From NCBI GenBank assembly GCA_030834695.1, contig JAUQXK010000114.1, positions 1-64,000 of the forward strand: a stretch of DNA of 64,000 bases. The letters run 5' to 3'. This DNA comes from Desulfobacterales bacterium. GTDB taxonomy: Bacteria; Desulfobacterota; Desulfobacteria; Desulfobacterales; SpSt-501. Shown piece by piece: positions 36,823-47,912 of this stretch (the stretch's first letter is position 1; each line of letters begins with the position of its first letter). The notes under the pieces are model-generated. The model did no database searches, was not told the origin of the DNA, and worked only from the letters and a program-made list of their open reading frames with translations. Both the position numbers and the translations under genes were made by a program.

Positions 36823-38679
36823 TCACGAGTTTCCTGTTTGCGGGGGCTTGGGGGGCTCATCGCCTTTCTTGTCCAGAAGTAACTCACAGGCATAATCGGC
36901 ATCGGTCTGCATCAAAATGGGCATCGACGGTTCAGGGGGTAACCCACCGCCAAACAAATCCTCTCGGATACGTTCCCGCTCGCGGTCTATCTGCTCTGGC
37001 GTCGCCCCAAGCTGTTTAAGAATGAACTCGGTCATAACCAGCGCCACTTCACCTTCCCCTGAAAAAACAGCATCAGCTCCCGCTCGACGCAGCGCTGGTA
37101 TCTCGCCCAAATATGCGGCACGGGCAATTACCCGAATAATCGGATTTAGTTCCTTGGAAAGCCGAATTGTTTCCTGACCGCCATGAATGCCGGCAGCGCT
37201 CAGGACAATAGTTACCGAACGTTCAATCCCGGCATGCTTTAGCGTGTCGCGATGAGTGGCATCGCCATAAACTGCTTGTATCCCTTCAGAGCGGAGCCTG
37301 CGGACCGTATCGAGATTCAGCTCAACGATAGTCGGCTCGATATCATTCGCGCGGAGAAGCTTGGCAACCGTCTGGCCGACCGGACCGTACCCCACCACAA
37401 TCGCGCGATGCTGGCAGGTTGGAGCTTCGGCTGTTTCTTTGGTCTGCACGCCCGGTAGCCGCTCCTGAAGGCGGGCGTTTAGCCAACTCCAGAGGCGGGC
37501 ATGGCGCTTGGCCTTGCCTTCCAAATAGTCCACCAGCCGATAAAGGATCGGATTGAGGCTGATGGAAACGATCGCAGCGACAATTAGGGTGTTGGTCGCT
37601 GCCTCCGTCAAGATGCCCAATTCTTTGCCAAGGGCAGCTAAAATGAAGGAAAATTCTCCGATCTGCGCGAGGGCGACCGCCACGGCTAACGCAACCCGCA
37701 AGGGATACCTGAGCAGCAGGACAATTCCAAGGGCCGCCAGCGGCTTCCCCAACAGAATGATTCCCAGTATGGAAGCCACTAATCCAGGGGATTGCCAAAT
37801 GTACCGTGGATCGAAAAGCATCCCCACGGATACGAAAAACAATACCGCGAAGGCATCCCGCATCGGAAGTGCCTCGGAGGCTGCCCGCAAGCTGAACTCC
37901 GACCGGCCCACCACCATTCCTGCAAGGAAAGCACCAAGGGCCATCGAGGCGTCAAATAGCTTGGCGGCACCCACGGCAATTCCGAGAGCCACCACCAAAA
38001 CCGATAGCATGAAAAGTTCCCGCGAGCGTGTCGCCGCCACTCGGCTGAGCAGCCAGGGAATGAGCCGGCTGCCGACAAAAAAGGTGAAAACCACCAGCAA
38101 AACGAGCTTTACCAGGGACCATGAAAGAGCCAGCGCGACGTTTTCGGTTCCCGTTTGGTTCGGCCCGAAGACCACAGGCAAGAGCACCAGCACCAGGACG
38201 GTGAACAGGTCCTCGACGACCAGCCAGCCTACCGCTATGTGACCTGCCGGAGTGTGCAAATCGTTGTTGTCGGCAAGCACCCTGAGTAGGACGACTGTGC
38301 TCGCAACGGATATGGCCATGCCGAAGACAAGGCCGGCTGACCAACTCCATCCAAATTCATGGGCAACGATGCATCCCAGGCCGGTCGCCACCAGGCTCTG
38401 GCATATCGCTCCGGGTATCGCTACACGTCGCACTGCCAGAAGTTCTTTAAAGTGGAACTGGAGACCAACGCCAAACATCAGCAGAATAACACCGATTTCA
38501 GAAAGCTGGTCCGCCAGTTCCTTGTTCGCGACAAAACCCGGTGTGTTTGGGCCTACAACAAACCCAGCCAGAAGATATCCAACAATGGGAGATAGTCCCA
38601 GGCGGTAAGAGCAGTAGCCCAGAATCGATGCGGCCGCCAGGCCGCCGGTCAGCGTCAAAATAAGATCGAGGTTGTGCAT
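36823..38679 (-). CDS. CPA2 cation:proton antiporter with RCK domain (YbaL/KefB-like)
   Basis: 618 residues. The N-terminal ~390 form about 12-13 helices of the Na+/H+ exchanger fold (GYCSYRLGLSPIVGYLLAG, VGWLVVEDLFTVLVL, SMALGAFLAGMVVG). Residues ~420-540 are a TrkA-N/RCK nucleotide-binding domain (IVVGYGPVGQTVAKLL) that gates the transporter. The C-terminal tail contains an Arg/Glu-rich helix. Predicted to exchange K+ or Na+ for H+ in the inner membrane. The region upstream to the perR gene (38680-39108) holds promoter elements but no convincing gene. Confidence 0.92.
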   Translation of the reverse strand: MHNLDLILTLTGGLAAASILGYCSYRLGLSPIVGYLLAGFVVGPNTPGFVANKELADQLSEIGVILLMFGVGLQFHFKELLAVRRVAIPGAICQSLVATGLGCIVAHEFGWSWSAGLVFGMAISVASTVVLLRVLADNNDLHTPAGHIAVGWLVVEDLFTVLVLVLLPVVFGPNQTGTENVALALSWSLVKLVLLVVFTFFVGSRLIPWLLSRVAATRSRELFMLSVLVVALGIAVGAAKLFDASMALGAFLAGMVVGRSEFSLRAASEALPMRDAFAVLFFVSVGMLFDPRYIWQSPGLVASILGIILLGKPLAALGIVLLLRYPLRVALAVAVALAQIGEFSFILAALGKELGILTEAATNTLIVAAIVSISLNPILYRLVDYLEGKAKRHARLWSWLNARLQERLPGVQTKETAEAPTCQHRAIVVGYGPVGQTVAKLLRANDIEPTIVELNLDTVRRLRSEGIQAVYGDATHRDTLKHAGIERSVTIVLSAAGIHGGQETIRLSKELNPIIRVIARAAYLGEIPALRRAGADAVFSGEGEVALVMTEFILKQLGATPEQIDRERERIREDLFGGGLPPEPSMPILMQTDADYACELLLDKKGDEPPKPPQTGNS

Positions 38680-39025
38680 ATCGTCACGTCAACATTCAAT
38701 CATGGGTCCCATCAGAGTTCAACAAAACCAATTTGTGATGTCAAGATCGAATGAATTATTCAGATCGGTTATTATTTTCCTTGGGGCTATATTGCTTTAA
38801 ACGATTGATCGCTTTGGAGCGGGTTTGGACTTCGTGCCTCTAATTCGCAACCTGTCTGATTGCATGAAAATCTTTCACCTTTGGTCAGGAAAGGTGAAAA
38901 ATTTCAGAACCAGATTGGTTCAGGTTCATCGCCGATAGACGTAAAGTCGACGGGTCCCATTCTACGCGTTCTTGTATTGGAAAACCAAATCCAAAGAGAG
39001 CTCCGAGAAGAGCCACATTTTTTCC

Positions 39026-39072
39026 TTGACACCAAGAAGAGGAACATTGTAATTAGAGAATAATTGTTATTC
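39026..39072 (+). promoter_or_regulatory. perR promoter with PerR/Fur-type operator
   Basis: TTGACA (39026-39031), 16 nt, TGTAAT (39048-39053), then a palindrome GAATAA-TTG-TTATTC at 39058-39072 immediately downstream. The palindrome resembles the A/T-rich PerR/Fur box, suggesting autorepression. Confidence 0.6.
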
Positions 39073-39108
39073 AAAAATATATAATATCCTTTACTTCCGT
39101 ATCTTCAA

Positions 39109-39558
39109 ATGAAAAAGCGATCTCAACCGGTTCCAGCCATGCAGCGTTTAGACCAGATGCTCTCAAAACTTAGGGATCACAATTTTAGGATCACCCCCCA
39201 GCGGTTGGCTGTGTTGAAGGTGTTGGCTGCGAGCGATGGGCACCCTAGCGTTGAGCGGATCTACGACACGGTTAGAGCTCAGTTTCCTACTACCAGCATC
39301 GCGACCATCTACAAAACGGTCGCTCTGCTTAAACAGGAAAATGAAGTCATAGAGATCAGCTTTCCGGATGGAAGCAACCGGTATGACGGCAACAAGCCGT
39401 ATCCCCACCCCCATTTGATTTGTACGCGGTGCAAAAAAATCATCGACCCGGATTTGAGCAGTCTGGAAGATCTGGCAAAGGAGGTTACCAAGGAAACCGG
39501 CTTCCAAATTCACACTCACCGGGTTGATTTTTTTGGCCTTTGCCGCGAGTGCCAATAG
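39109..39558 (+). CDS. perR: Fur-family peroxide regulator (PerR-like)
   Basis: 149 residues: winged helix (FRITPQRLAVLKVLAASDGHPSVERIY, TSIATIYKTVALL) and a dimerisation domain. Residues matching the PerR regulatory metal site are visible: His in HPSVE, Asp in RYDGN, the two His of HPHLIC, and Asp in DPDL. Structural Zn ligands are CTRC and CREC. Metal-catalysed His oxidation by H2O2 would release DNA. katG, a classic PerR target, lies 115 nt downstream on the same strand. A later in-frame ATG at 39139 is possible. Confidence 0.88.
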   Translation: MKKRSQPVPAMQRLDQMLSKLRDHNFRITPQRLAVLKVLAASDGHPSVERIYDTVRAQFPTTSIATIYKTVALLKQENEVIEISFPDGSNRYDGNKPYPHPHLICTRCKKIIDPDLSSLEDLAKEVTKETGFQIHTHRVDFFGLCRECQ

Positions 39559-39591
39559 CAGGGCGAGAACCCCTTTTTTTACCCCATAAAC

Positions 39592-39604
39592 GATAATAAC
39601 TATC
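39592..39604 (+). promoter_or_regulatory. Putative PerR operator before katG
   Basis: GATAATAACTATC is an imperfect palindrome sharing ATAATNNNTAT with the site before perR, 70 nt before the katG start. Confidence 0.4.
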
Positions 39605-39646
39605 ACAAAATAAATGAAATCCAAAACCGATCACCCCAGTGGATAA

Positions 39647-41872
<2,226 letters not shown>

Positions 41873-41986
41873 TCCCAGCACAAAGGTCTTCGAGGGCTTC
41901 CGCCTTGAAATGCAACGGCCCGAAGGCTTCGCTGCTTGCCCAGAAGGCCAGGGCGGCCAAGTGACCTTTCATCCGAACCATCTGCC

Positions 41987-42017
41987 GGCGGGGCCTGGCG
42001 TTCAGGCCCCGCCTTTT
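41987..42017 (+). terminator. Rho-independent terminator of katG
   Basis: A 10-bp perfect stem GGCGGGGCCT/AGGCCCCGCC with a 7-nt loop is followed by TTTT, about 115 nt after the katG stop. The rest of 41873-42190 holds only an 18-codon frame with an SD-like site at 42037. Confidence 0.85.
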
Positions 42018-42190
42018 GATGCGGAGGAAGTGAACCATGAGCGAGAAGAAATTCAACAGGCAAGACTCGGCAAACGGCTGGCTGGGCGAATAGCCGACAA
42101 TCGTTTAGCCGCTCAGGCTTTGAAATGGGTTGCAGCGGTCACGGGAATGGCCGCCCGGCGATTCATCCGATGAAATAGCGCCACCCATTT

Positions 42191-43579
42191 CTAATAACTC
42201 CCCCCTCTTTCGACCTCGCCGATGGTCTGATCGAGGATGTCCAACGCACGGTCCATCTCCGTCTGCGTGATCACCAGAGCCGGCCTCAGCGTCAGGACGT
42301 TGCCGTCGATGGTCTTGAACGACAGACCCCGCTCCAGGCACTTGAACATGACGATCTCGGCCTCGTCCACCGCACGCTCCTTGGTGGCCGGGTCCCTGAC
42401 CAAGTCGATGCCGATGTGCAGCCCCAGGCCGGCGACGTGGCCGATCAGGGGGTGCCGGTTCTTCATCTCGTTCAAGCGCTGCAAGGTGCAGGCGCCCAGC
42501 CGGGCGCTGTGTTCGGCCAAACGCTCCCGCTCGATGACCCCGATCTCCGCCAGCGCGGCCGCCGCGCAGAGCGCATTTTTCTCGTGGGTGTAGTGGCCGA
42601 TGGAGCGGTGCGGCAGGGTGTTGTACTTCTCGTGCGTGACGATCCCGGCAAACGGCAGCAGCCCGCCGCCCAGGGATTTGCCGAGCACGAGCACATCCGG
42701 CGTCACGTAGTGCTCGCAGGCAAACATCTTCCCGGTGCGGCCGAACCCCTCGATGATCTCGTCGAAAACGAGCAGCGCGCCGTAACGGTCGCATAAGGCA
42801 CGCACGCCCTCCCAGTAACGCTTTGAGGGGATGACGGGGGTGGCCGAAATCGGCTCGCCGATGACGGCCGACATCTCGGGTTCGCGCGCGAGCACGTGCT
42901 CGATCTGCCGCAGGCATTCGGCATCCACATCCTCCTCCCGTGAAAATCCCCAAGGGTTGCGGTAGTAGTTGGGGAAGTCCACGTGGAAAGCACCCGGCAG
43001 CAGGGGGCCGATCCCGCCGTGGAAATGCTCCTCGCCGCCGACGCCCGCCGCAGCGAAGCCGGCCCCATGGAAGGAGTCCCAGAAAGAGATGGTCTTGAAA
43101 CGACCGGTCACCTGCCGGGATAGGGTCAGGGCCATCTCGATCGCCTCCGAACCGCCGGGGCAGAACAGGCTGCGGCAAAGCCCGCCGGGAGTTATTTCGG
43201 CGAGCTTTTTGGCAAGCTGGATGGCCGGGATGTTCGTGTACCGGCGCGGGCAGAACGTAAGCCCCTCGTCCAGCTGGCGCCGGACAGCCGCGACGACTGC
43301 CGGGTGGTTGAAACCCGCGTTGTGGACGCCGTTGCCGTGCATGTCGATATAAGATCGACCCTTCTGGTCGCGGATGCAGGCGCCCTCGGCGCCCGCGATC
43401 ACATTGAGCACCGGGGTGGAGAGGCTCTGGTGCAGAAAGTAGCGGCAATCCTCATCGAACCATTTGCGGGATTCGGGCGCCAGGTTGCGCTCCCAGTAGC
43501 GCTTGCGGTTGTGGGTGGTGTTGACGTCCCCCTGCTCCCGCTGCATGCGCTGGTCGTTCGGCGAAGGCGTCTTGGGCAT
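42191..43579 (-). CDS. Class-III PLP enzyme, PbfA-like paralogue 1
   Basis: 462 residues, ATG 43577-43579 after AAGGAATT. Fold-type I class-III aminotransferase family with FCPGGSEAIEMAL, the Asp of LVFDEIIEGFGRTG and the PLP Lys in LVLGKSLGGG. The N-terminus (GDVNTTHNRKRYW, LHQSLSTPVLN) and overall order resemble (R)-1-hydroxy-2-aminoethylphosphonate ammonia-lyase (PbfA), which yields phosphonoacetaldehyde. It is clearly related to, but diverged from, the PbfA-like protein encoded divergently at 43981. A taurine or other omega-aminotransferase is possible. Confidence 0.75.
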   Translation of the reverse strand: MPKTPSPNDQRMQREQGDVNTTHNRKRYWERNLAPESRKWFDEDCRYFLHQSLSTPVLNVIAGAEGACIRDQKGRSYIDMHGNGVHNAGFNHPAVVAAVRRQLDEGLTFCPRRYTNIPAIQLAKKLAEITPGGLCRSLFCPGGSEAIEMALTLSRQVTGRFKTISFWDSFHGAGFAAAGVGGEEHFHGGIGPLLPGAFHVDFPNYYRNPWGFSREEDVDAECLRQIEHVLAREPEMSAVIGEPISATPVIPSKRYWEGVRALCDRYGALLVFDEIIEGFGRTGKMFACEHYVTPDVLVLGKSLGGGLLPFAGIVTHEKYNTLPHRSIGHYTHEKNALCAAAALAEIGVIERERLAEHSARLGACTLQRLNEMKNRHPLIGHVAGLGLHIGIDLVRDPATKERAVDEAEIVMFKCLERGLSFKTIDGNVLTLRPALVITQTEMDRALDILDQTIGEVERGGSY

Positions 43580-43838
43580 ACTGAATTCCTTTTGAGGAGG
43601 TCGATTTCAAAACCCTTCTGCCCCCTTTGCCAAGGGGGGCAGAGGAAGGAGAATTGGTGCAGTTCGACTTCAGCACTGAAAAAATGAGGCCGCCGCCCAT
43701 CATTCGCGTCGCTGGAGATGCTTAAACGCGGCGGCCCGGCATCAAGCCATAGTCTATTGGGGCCGGCGCGTTCCGGCAAGCGAAAAAATGTAATCGCTGG
43801 CATGACCGCAACTTATCGAACGCATAAGAAAGTTTCTT

Positions 43839-43868
43839 TTGACATTCCAACAACCGCATAAATATAAA
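43839..43868 (+). promoter_or_regulatory. Sigma-70 promoter for the second PbfA-like gene
   Basis: TTGACA (43839-43844), 18 nt, TATAAA (43863-43868), about 110 nt before the start codon, in the 401-nt divergent intergenic region. Confidence 0.65.
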
Positions 43869-43892
43869 GCAGCTATGCAGGTTCGCGGCTGG

Positions 43893-43956
43893 CCGGTTCA
43901 TGGTTCACGGTGGGAACGGATAGCCCAACCGTTGAACCGTTGAATCGCTTAACCTG
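43893..43956. repeat. Palindromic intergenic repeat, copy 1
   Basis: GGTTCATGGTTCACGGT-type sequence followed by AACCGTTGAACCGTTGAA: self-complementary phrases that recur after the gene at 45345-45440. Confidence 0.55.
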
Positions 43957-43980
43957 ATTCCGTATGGAGAACTCATCTTT

Positions 43981-45336
43981 ATGGACAAACTGCACAAATC
44001 CGAAGGCGACATCAACATCTCCCCGCGACGCGAGCAATGGCAGGCTGCGCATCTCAATGCTGAAAGCCGCGCCCTGTTGGACGAGGACGCGCGTTATTTT
44101 CTACGGCAGTCTCTTTCGACGCCTTGCCTGAACGCCATGCGCGCCTGCGAAGGGATCTACATCGAAGATACCCAGGGCCGGCGCTACATGGACTTTCACG
44201 GCAACAACGTGCATCAGGTCGGCTTCGGCAACCCCGAGGTCATCGATGCCATCAAGCGCCAGCTCGATGAGCTGCCGTTCTGCACGCGCCGTTACACCAA
44301 CCGCATGGCCGTGGATCTGGCCCGGAAACTGGCCGAAATCGCACCGGCGCCTCTGAAGAAGTCGCTGTTCTGCCCCGGCGGCGCCGAGGCGGTCGGCATC
44401 GCGCTGAAGCTGGCGCGCCTGGCCACCGGGCGCCATAAAACGATTTCGATGTGGGACGCGTTCCACGGGGCCACGCTGGACACCATATCGATCGGCGGCG
44501 AGGCGATCTTCCGCCAAGGCATGGGGCCGCTCCTGCCCGGTACCGAACACGTGCCGCCGGCCGACGAATACCGCTGCGTCTTCGGCTGCGGCGGACGCGG
44601 CGGGTGCGACCTCACTTGCGCGCGCTACGTCGAGTACATCCTGGAGAAGGAGGGTGATATCGCCGCCGTGGTCGCCGAGCCGATCCGCAGCACACCCTAC
44701 ATCCCCAGGCCCGAGTACTGGCAGGCCGTCCGCCGCGCCTGCGACCGCCACGGCGCCTTGCTCATCTTCGACGAGATCCCCCATGCCCTGGGCCGCACCG
44801 GACGGATGTTCACCTTCGAGAATTTCGGAGTGGTGCCGGACATGGTGGTCATCGGCAAAGGGCTGGGCGGAGGTGTTCTGCCGCTGGCCGCGGTCATCGC
44901 CCGCGAGGACCTGGATGTCGCCGCCGAGCGCGCCCTCGGGCACTACACCCATGAAAAGAACCCGGTTCTGTGCGCAGCGGCCCTGGCGACGATCGCCGCC
45001 ATCGAAAAGCACGGCCTGGTGGCCCACGCCCGGGATCTTGGCCGCTACACCCTGGAACGCCTGAAGGAGATGCAGGCGCGGCATCCATTGATCGGCGATG
45101 TCCGCGGGCTGGGGCTTTTCCTGGGAATCGAGCTGGTCAGGGACCGCCGGACGCGCGAGCGCGCGAACGACGAGGCCGAAGCGGTGATGTATGCGGCGCT
45201 GTCGCGGGGGTTGAGCTTCAAGACCACCATGGGCAACATCCTGACCCTCACCCCGGCCCTTACCATCACCCGCAAGGAGATGGACCAGGCCCTGGCGATC
45301 ATCGAGGACAGCATTGCCGAGGTTGAAAGAAAATAA
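43981..45336 (+). CDS. PbfA-like PLP enzyme, (R)-1-hydroxy-2-aminoethylphosphonate ammonia-lyase candidate
   Basis: 451 residues. Motifs: EGDINISPRREQW, LRQSLSTPCLNAM, YMDFHGNNVHQVGFGNP, FCPGGAEAVGIALK, the Asp of LIFDEIPHALGRTG, PLP Lys in VVIGKGLGGGVLP and GHYTHEKNP. These agree with what I recall of PbfA, which eliminates ammonia from (R)-1-hydroxy-2-aminoethylphosphonate to give phosphonoacetaldehyde. It has its own promoter and is bracketed by two copies of an intergenic repeat. The phosphonate assignment is strengthened by the PhnW-like gene and PhnT/PhnU-like transporter nearby, but substrate is not provable from sequence. Confidence 0.78.
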   Translation: MDKLHKSEGDINISPRREQWQAAHLNAESRALLDEDARYFLRQSLSTPCLNAMRACEGIYIEDTQGRRYMDFHGNNVHQVGFGNPEVIDAIKRQLDELPFCTRRYTNRMAVDLARKLAEIAPAPLKKSLFCPGGAEAVGIALKLARLATGRHKTISMWDAFHGATLDTISIGGEAIFRQGMGPLLPGTEHVPPADEYRCVFGCGGRGGCDLTCARYVEYILEKEGDIAAVVAEPIRSTPYIPRPEYWQAVRRACDRHGALLIFDEIPHALGRTGRMFTFENFGVVPDMVVIGKGLGGGVLPLAAVIAREDLDVAAERALGHYTHEKNPVLCAAALATIAAIEKHGLVAHARDLGRYTLERLKEMQARHPLIGDVRGLGLFLGIELVRDRRTRERANDEAEAVMYAALSRGLSFKTTMGNILTLTPALTITRKEMDQALAIIEDSIAEVERK

Positions 45337-45344
45337 CTGCTTGT

Positions 45345-45440
45345 TTCACGGTTGCGGGTTCACGGTTCACGGTCCGAAGGGCATAACGACATCCAATCGT
45401 AGGCAGAACCCAACCGTTGAACCGTGAACCGTTGAACCTT
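45345..45440. repeat. Palindromic intergenic repeat, copy 2
   Basis: GGTTCACGGTTCACGGT (45358 onward) and its approximate complement ACCGTTGAACCGTGAACC near 45413-45430 form a long imperfect hairpin. The same phrases occur before the gene at 43893-43956. Confidence 0.6.
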
Positions 45441-45456
45441 ATTCCCAACCCAAAAC

Positions 45457-47898
45457 CTATGCCCTGATCTTCTCCCCCTTCGGATCCACCAGCGGCAGCT
45501 CGACCACCTGCGCCGGGATGCGTTCCCCCAGGATCTCCACCTCAAGAGAGGTCCCGGCGTTTGCCAACTCCAGCGGCAAATACACCAGCCCGATATCCCG
45601 GCCGACGGTGTGGCCGTAGCCGCCGGTGCGGATGCGATCGACCAGCCGGCCGCCGGCATAGACCGACTCCCCGCCGTAGAGGTTTCCGCCGGCTTCCATC
45701 GTCAGCGCGCACATCCGGGTGCGCAGCTCCTTCTGCCGGATGCCGATCAGGGCCTCCCGACCGATGAAACCCGGTTTCTTAAGCCGAACGCAGAAATCCA
45801 GCCCGGCTTCCAGCGGGTTGTCCTCAGGGGTGATATCCCCGCTCCAGTAAAGATAGCCCTTCTCCATGCGCAGGGAGTCCAGCGCCTTGTACCCCGCCGG
45901 CCGGATGCCGTGCTTCCGGCCGGCCGCCATCAATGCGTCGAACACGATCAGGGCGGCCGCGGGTTGGATATAAAGCTCCCAGCCCAACTCGCCCGCGTAG
46001 CTGACCCGCTGGGCCCAGACGGTTGCACCTTTGATGTCGACGGCCCGGGCGGTCATGTACGGAAAGGCTGCGTTGGAAACGTCGCTGCTGCTCACGGCCT
46101 TGAGCACCTCGCGCGCCTGGGGGCCCCAGAGCCCCAGACAGCCCAGCCGGTCGGTGACGTCCTCGATCACCACCGATCCGTCCCCCGGCTGGTGCAGCCG
46201 CATCCAACCAAGATCGCTGGCCACGAAGGAGGTCCCGGAAATGATCCGGAACTCGTTTTCGGCGACGCGCGTCACGGTCACATCGCTCTCGATCCCGCCC
46301 TTCTGGTTCAGAAACTGGGTATAGACGATGCTTCCCGCCGGCCGGTCGACGTCGTTGGCTGCCAGCCCCTGCAGGAACGCGAGCGCGCCTTTGCCGCTGA
46401 CATCGATTTTCCCGAAAGAGCTCATATCGAAGAGGGCCACCCGCTCACGCGTCGCCTTGACTTCTTCGGCCACGAGCGCAAAGGAGGGCGGCCGCGTCCA
46501 TCCCCACGCTTTCTGCTCGGCGCCGGCCTGCCGCCATGGCCGGCCGGGATCGTAATAATTGGCCCGCTCCCAGCCGTTCTTGTGCCCGAAGACAGCGCCG
46601 AAGTCTTTCAGGCGTTCATAAAAAGGGCTGGTGCGATAGGGCCGGCCCCATTCGTTTTCATCTCCGGGGTAGCGCATGTGGTAGTAGTACCGGTAAACCT
46701 CTCGGCAGGATTCCACGAGGTAAGGCTTATCCGACAGATGAGGTCCGAAGCGGCGGACGTCCAGTTCGTGGACGTCGATTTCGGTATCGCCTTCGAGAAT
46801 CCACTCGGCCAGAGTCTTGCCCACGCCGCCGGCGCCGACGATCCCGTTGATCGACCCGCCGGCGGCCACGAAGAAGCCGCGCAGCCCCGGCACCGGACCA
46901 AGGGCGTAATGGCCGTCGGGCGTGAAGGCATCCGGTCCGTTGATGAGCTGGACGGCTTCGGCTTCGGCCAGGATCGGCATGCGGCGGATGGCGTTTTCCA
47001 TGACCGGCATGAACAGGTCCCATTCCGGGCTGAGCAGTTGCTGGTTGAACTCCCAGGGGACCCCGTCCGGCGACCACTCCTTGGGGTTGGTTTCGAAGGC
47101 GCCGATCAAAAAAGCGCCCGTGTCCTCACGGCAGTAGAACAGGTTGTCGGGGTCGCGGATGACCGGCGTGGTCGGGGCAAGCTCATGGCCTGGGATGGGC
47201 TTGGTCGTCAGGTACTGATGCATCAGGGGAACCGTCGGCAGGAACACTCCGACCATTTCCGCCAGACGCGGCGCCCACTCGCCGGCGGCGTTGACGACGC
47301 ACTCGGTGCGGATGGCGCCGTGGTCGGTGATTACCCGGGTGACCTCTCGGCGCGACGACAGTTCGATGCCCGTGACGCGCACGTTCGTGTGAATCTCGAC
47401 ACCCATGGTGCGGGCCCGGCGCGCCAGTTCGTAAGTAATGCCGTTGGGGTCGATGAACCCGTCGTCCGGAACCCATACCGATCCGTAAAGGCCCTCGTCC
47501 GATATAAAGGGACAGCGCTCGACGACCTCTTTGGCGGATATGATGTCCGCGGCGAGGCCGATGGCCTTGGCGCGGCTGACCTCGCGTTTCAGCGCTTTGA
47601 GCCGGTCCGGGCTCGAAGCCAGCCGCAGGCTGCCGACCGTGCGCCAGCCGAGCGACGGACCGCCCTCGCCCCGGGCGAGTTCATTGAAGAGCCGGATGCT
47701 GTAGTTCATCATCTTCATCAACGCCGGCGAGGTGCGGAACTGCGAAACCAGCCCGACCGAATGGAACGTGGTGCCGCTGGTGAGCTCGCCCTTGTCCACC
47801 AGCACCACGTCCTTGCAGCCCATTTTGGCCAGATGGTAGGCCACGCTGGTCCCGAACACTCCCCCGCCGATGACAACAACCCTGGCTTGGTCCTTCAT
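45457..47898 (-). CDS. Dimethylglycine/sarcosine dehydrogenase-like flavoprotein
   Basis: 813 residues from ATG 47896-47898 (AAAGGAGAGG upstream); the longer open frame to 48240 is an overlap artefact. N-terminal FAD-binding DAO domain (VVVIGGGVFGTSVAYHLA, SAGTTFHSVGL-type region), FAO_M linker, then a GCV_T folate-binding domain (GCLGLWGPQAREVL, VSYAGELGWELYI) and a C-terminal GCV_T barrel. Family members oxidise N-methyl amines, passing electrons to ETF and the one-carbon unit to tetrahydrofolate. Directly upstream are the membrane reductase, etfA and etfB, fitting ETF as acceptor. The substrate could be dimethylglycine, sarcosine or an N-methylated aminophosphonate. Confidence 0.87.
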   Translation of the reverse strand: MKDQARVVVIGGGVFGTSVAYHLAKMGCKDVVLVDKGELTSGTTFHSVGLVSQFRTSPALMKMMNYSIRLFNELARGEGGPSLGWRTVGSLRLASSPDRLKALKREVSRAKAIGLAADIISAKEVVERCPFISDEGLYGSVWVPDDGFIDPNGITYELARRARTMGVEIHTNVRVTGIELSSRREVTRVITDHGAIRTECVVNAAGEWAPRLAEMVGVFLPTVPLMHQYLTTKPIPGHELAPTTPVIRDPDNLFYCREDTGAFLIGAFETNPKEWSPDGVPWEFNQQLLSPEWDLFMPVMENAIRRMPILAEAEAVQLINGPDAFTPDGHYALGPVPGLRGFFVAAGGSINGIVGAGGVGKTLAEWILEGDTEIDVHELDVRRFGPHLSDKPYLVESCREVYRYYYHMRYPGDENEWGRPYRTSPFYERLKDFGAVFGHKNGWERANYYDPGRPWRQAGAEQKAWGWTRPPSFALVAEEVKATRERVALFDMSSFGKIDVSGKGALAFLQGLAANDVDRPAGSIVYTQFLNQKGGIESDVTVTRVAENEFRIISGTSFVASDLGWMRLHQPGDGSVVIEDVTDRLGCLGLWGPQAREVLKAVSSSDVSNAAFPYMTARAVDIKGATVWAQRVSYAGELGWELYIQPAAALIVFDALMAAGRKHGIRPAGYKALDSLRMEKGYLYWSGDITPEDNPLEAGLDFCVRLKKPGFIGREALIGIRQKELRTRMCALTMEAGGNLYGGESVYAGGRLVDRIRTGGYGHTVGRDIGLVYLPLELANAGTSLEVEILGERIPAQVVELPLVDPKGEKIRA

Positions 47899-47912
47899 GC
47901 ACACCTCTCCTT

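Noticed and set aside
38860-39063. 67-aa plus-strand frame before perR
   Set aside because: Overlaps the predicted perR promoter and operator, lacks a ribosome-binding site and has no recognisable features.
42037-42093. 18-codon frame after an SD-like site downstream of katG
   Set aside because: Lies after the katG terminator with no promoter seen; too short to support as a gene.
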